A stretch of DNA of 5,668 bases from an uncultured Peptoniphilus sp. (lineage in GTDB: Bacteria > Bacillota > Clostridia > Tissierellales > Peptoniphilaceae), in NCBI GenBank assembly GCA_947254665.1, contig CAMYEJ010000089.1, forward strand, positions 1 through 5,668. The letters run 5' to 3'. Shown piece after piece: positions 5,237-5,668 of the stretch; positions within the stretch are counted from its first letter, which is position 1, and each line of letters opens with the position of its first letter. Both the position numbers and the translations under genes were made by a program. The notes under the pieces were generated by a model, which saw nothing but the letters and a program-made list of their open reading frames with translations, did no database searches and was not told where the DNA came from.

Positions 5237-5668
5237 GTTCTATCACGTTATTCCTCTTTTCGTATTAAATTATTATTGTTCATTTTCTTACATTTATTCA
5301 TAATTAATTAAATTAATTATTACTAGTTATATCTTCTTCCGCATTGTTTGCCAGAAAGTTTTAGTATATTTCATTTAAATAACTATTTCTCAAACTCCCA
5401 ACTCTAAGAGCCTGTAGCATTTAAAATCCATATATTTCAAACAATCCTCTAACTTCCTATTAAGTTTTAATCAAATCCTTCAATATATTTAAACATTTGC
5501 TTCTATTTCAATAATAAATCTACTTTAATATTTAATTAAACGTCAAGATTTCAATAAGCAAATGATTTTAAATGTGAACCTGTCGTTCTTTTGAATTAAA
5601 TTTGAGCTTTCAATAGGATGGATGCCCTTACCAATTTCTTGGTAGTATATTAATACCCTGCTGTAATA
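5237..5668. other. AT-rich stretch without a convincing gene
   Basis: No frame of useful length with a start and ribosome binding site is seen on either strand. The plus strand is pyrimidine-rich (many C, few G), so the minus strand has the purine bias expected of a coding strand; this hints at decayed minus-strand gene sequence. On the minus strand a short open run ends at TAA 5208-5210 and reads VIEPKTERMDAQ after a GTG (complement of 5244-5246) preceded by GAGG. Another broken frame lies at 5420-5313 with an internal stop. Structures seen are a 21-nt AT palindrome (5300-5320), a 9-bp inverted repeat CATTTGCTT/AAGCAAATG (5494-5502 / 5556-5564), copies of TTTCAATA at 5506, 5549 and 5608 (TTCAATA at 5479), and a 6-bp hairpin TACCAA/TTGGTA (5629-5646). 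Confidence 0.6.
5616..5627 (-). repeat. Right arm of a 12-bp perfect inverted repeat
   Basis: GGATGGATGCCC is the exact reverse complement of the left arm at 5213-5224. No clear target-site duplication is seen: ATT precedes the left arm and TTA follows the right. A small hairpin (5629-5646) lies just outside it. Confidence 0.6.

Noticed and set aside
5576..5600. Second tRNA in the tail based on a GGTTC-like word on the minus strand
   Set aside because: No acceptor stem, anticodon arm or CCA can be assembled around it.
5479..5615. Possible CRISPR-like array from TTTCAATA/TATTGAAA words
   Set aside because: The repeats are only 8-10 bases long, the spacing is irregular, and no cas gene is present.

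Overview
The window looks like a chromosomal segment of a low-GC Gram-positive anaerobe (Bacillota). The evidence is AT-rich codons, strong AGGAG-type ribosome binding sites, intrinsic terminators with long T runs, a tRNA with encoded CCA, and a one-piece tmRNA. A Peptoniphilaceae or Tissierellia-like host (Anaerococcus, Peptoniphilus, Finegoldia relatives) fits the overall feel, but that is an inference and the sequence alone does not prove it.

Layout, left to right. Bases 1-1482 (+) hold the 3' part of a DUF2207-type membrane protein gene whose start lies outside the window. It is followed after 25 bases by fni (1508-2545, +), a type 2 isopentenyl-diphosphate isomerase. A hairpin at 2548-2575 closes this operon and also serves the convergent gene at 2578-3213 (-), which encodes a small protein with a Cys/His/Asp pattern like C39-type or papain-like cysteine peptidases. 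Divergent to it, a promoter with an extended -10 (3282-3310) drives tRNA-Pro(UGG) (3324-3400), which has its own terminator. Next come a HAD-superfamily hydrolase (3467-4111, +) and a VanZ-family membrane protein (4108-4710, +) that overlap by ATGA. The vanZ stop codon directly touches the first base of tmRNA (ssrA, 4711-5047), whose promoter must therefore lie inside vanZ.

After the tmRNA terminator comes a 45-codon reading frame with a good ribosome binding site (5099-5236). An 18-bp inverted repeat that looks like a bidirectional terminator cuts through it. The last ~430 bases are very AT-rich and carry no convincing gene. They do contain a perfect 12-bp inverted repeat (5213-5224 / 5616-5627) bounding about 415 bp, a nested 9-bp inverted repeat, a 21-nt AT palindrome and several TTTCAATA copies. 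The minus strand of this tail is purine-rich and ends in a short gene-tail-like frame, which suggests decayed genes or a small non-autonomous element.

Most of the window is ordinary housekeeping: isoprenoid precursor supply, translation and ribosome rescue. The parts most worth a second look are the cytoplasmic-looking cysteine peptidase homologue, the vanZ/tmRNA junction, the predicted tmRNA tag, and the inverted-repeat-bounded tail. I found no clear evidence of a new multi-gene system.
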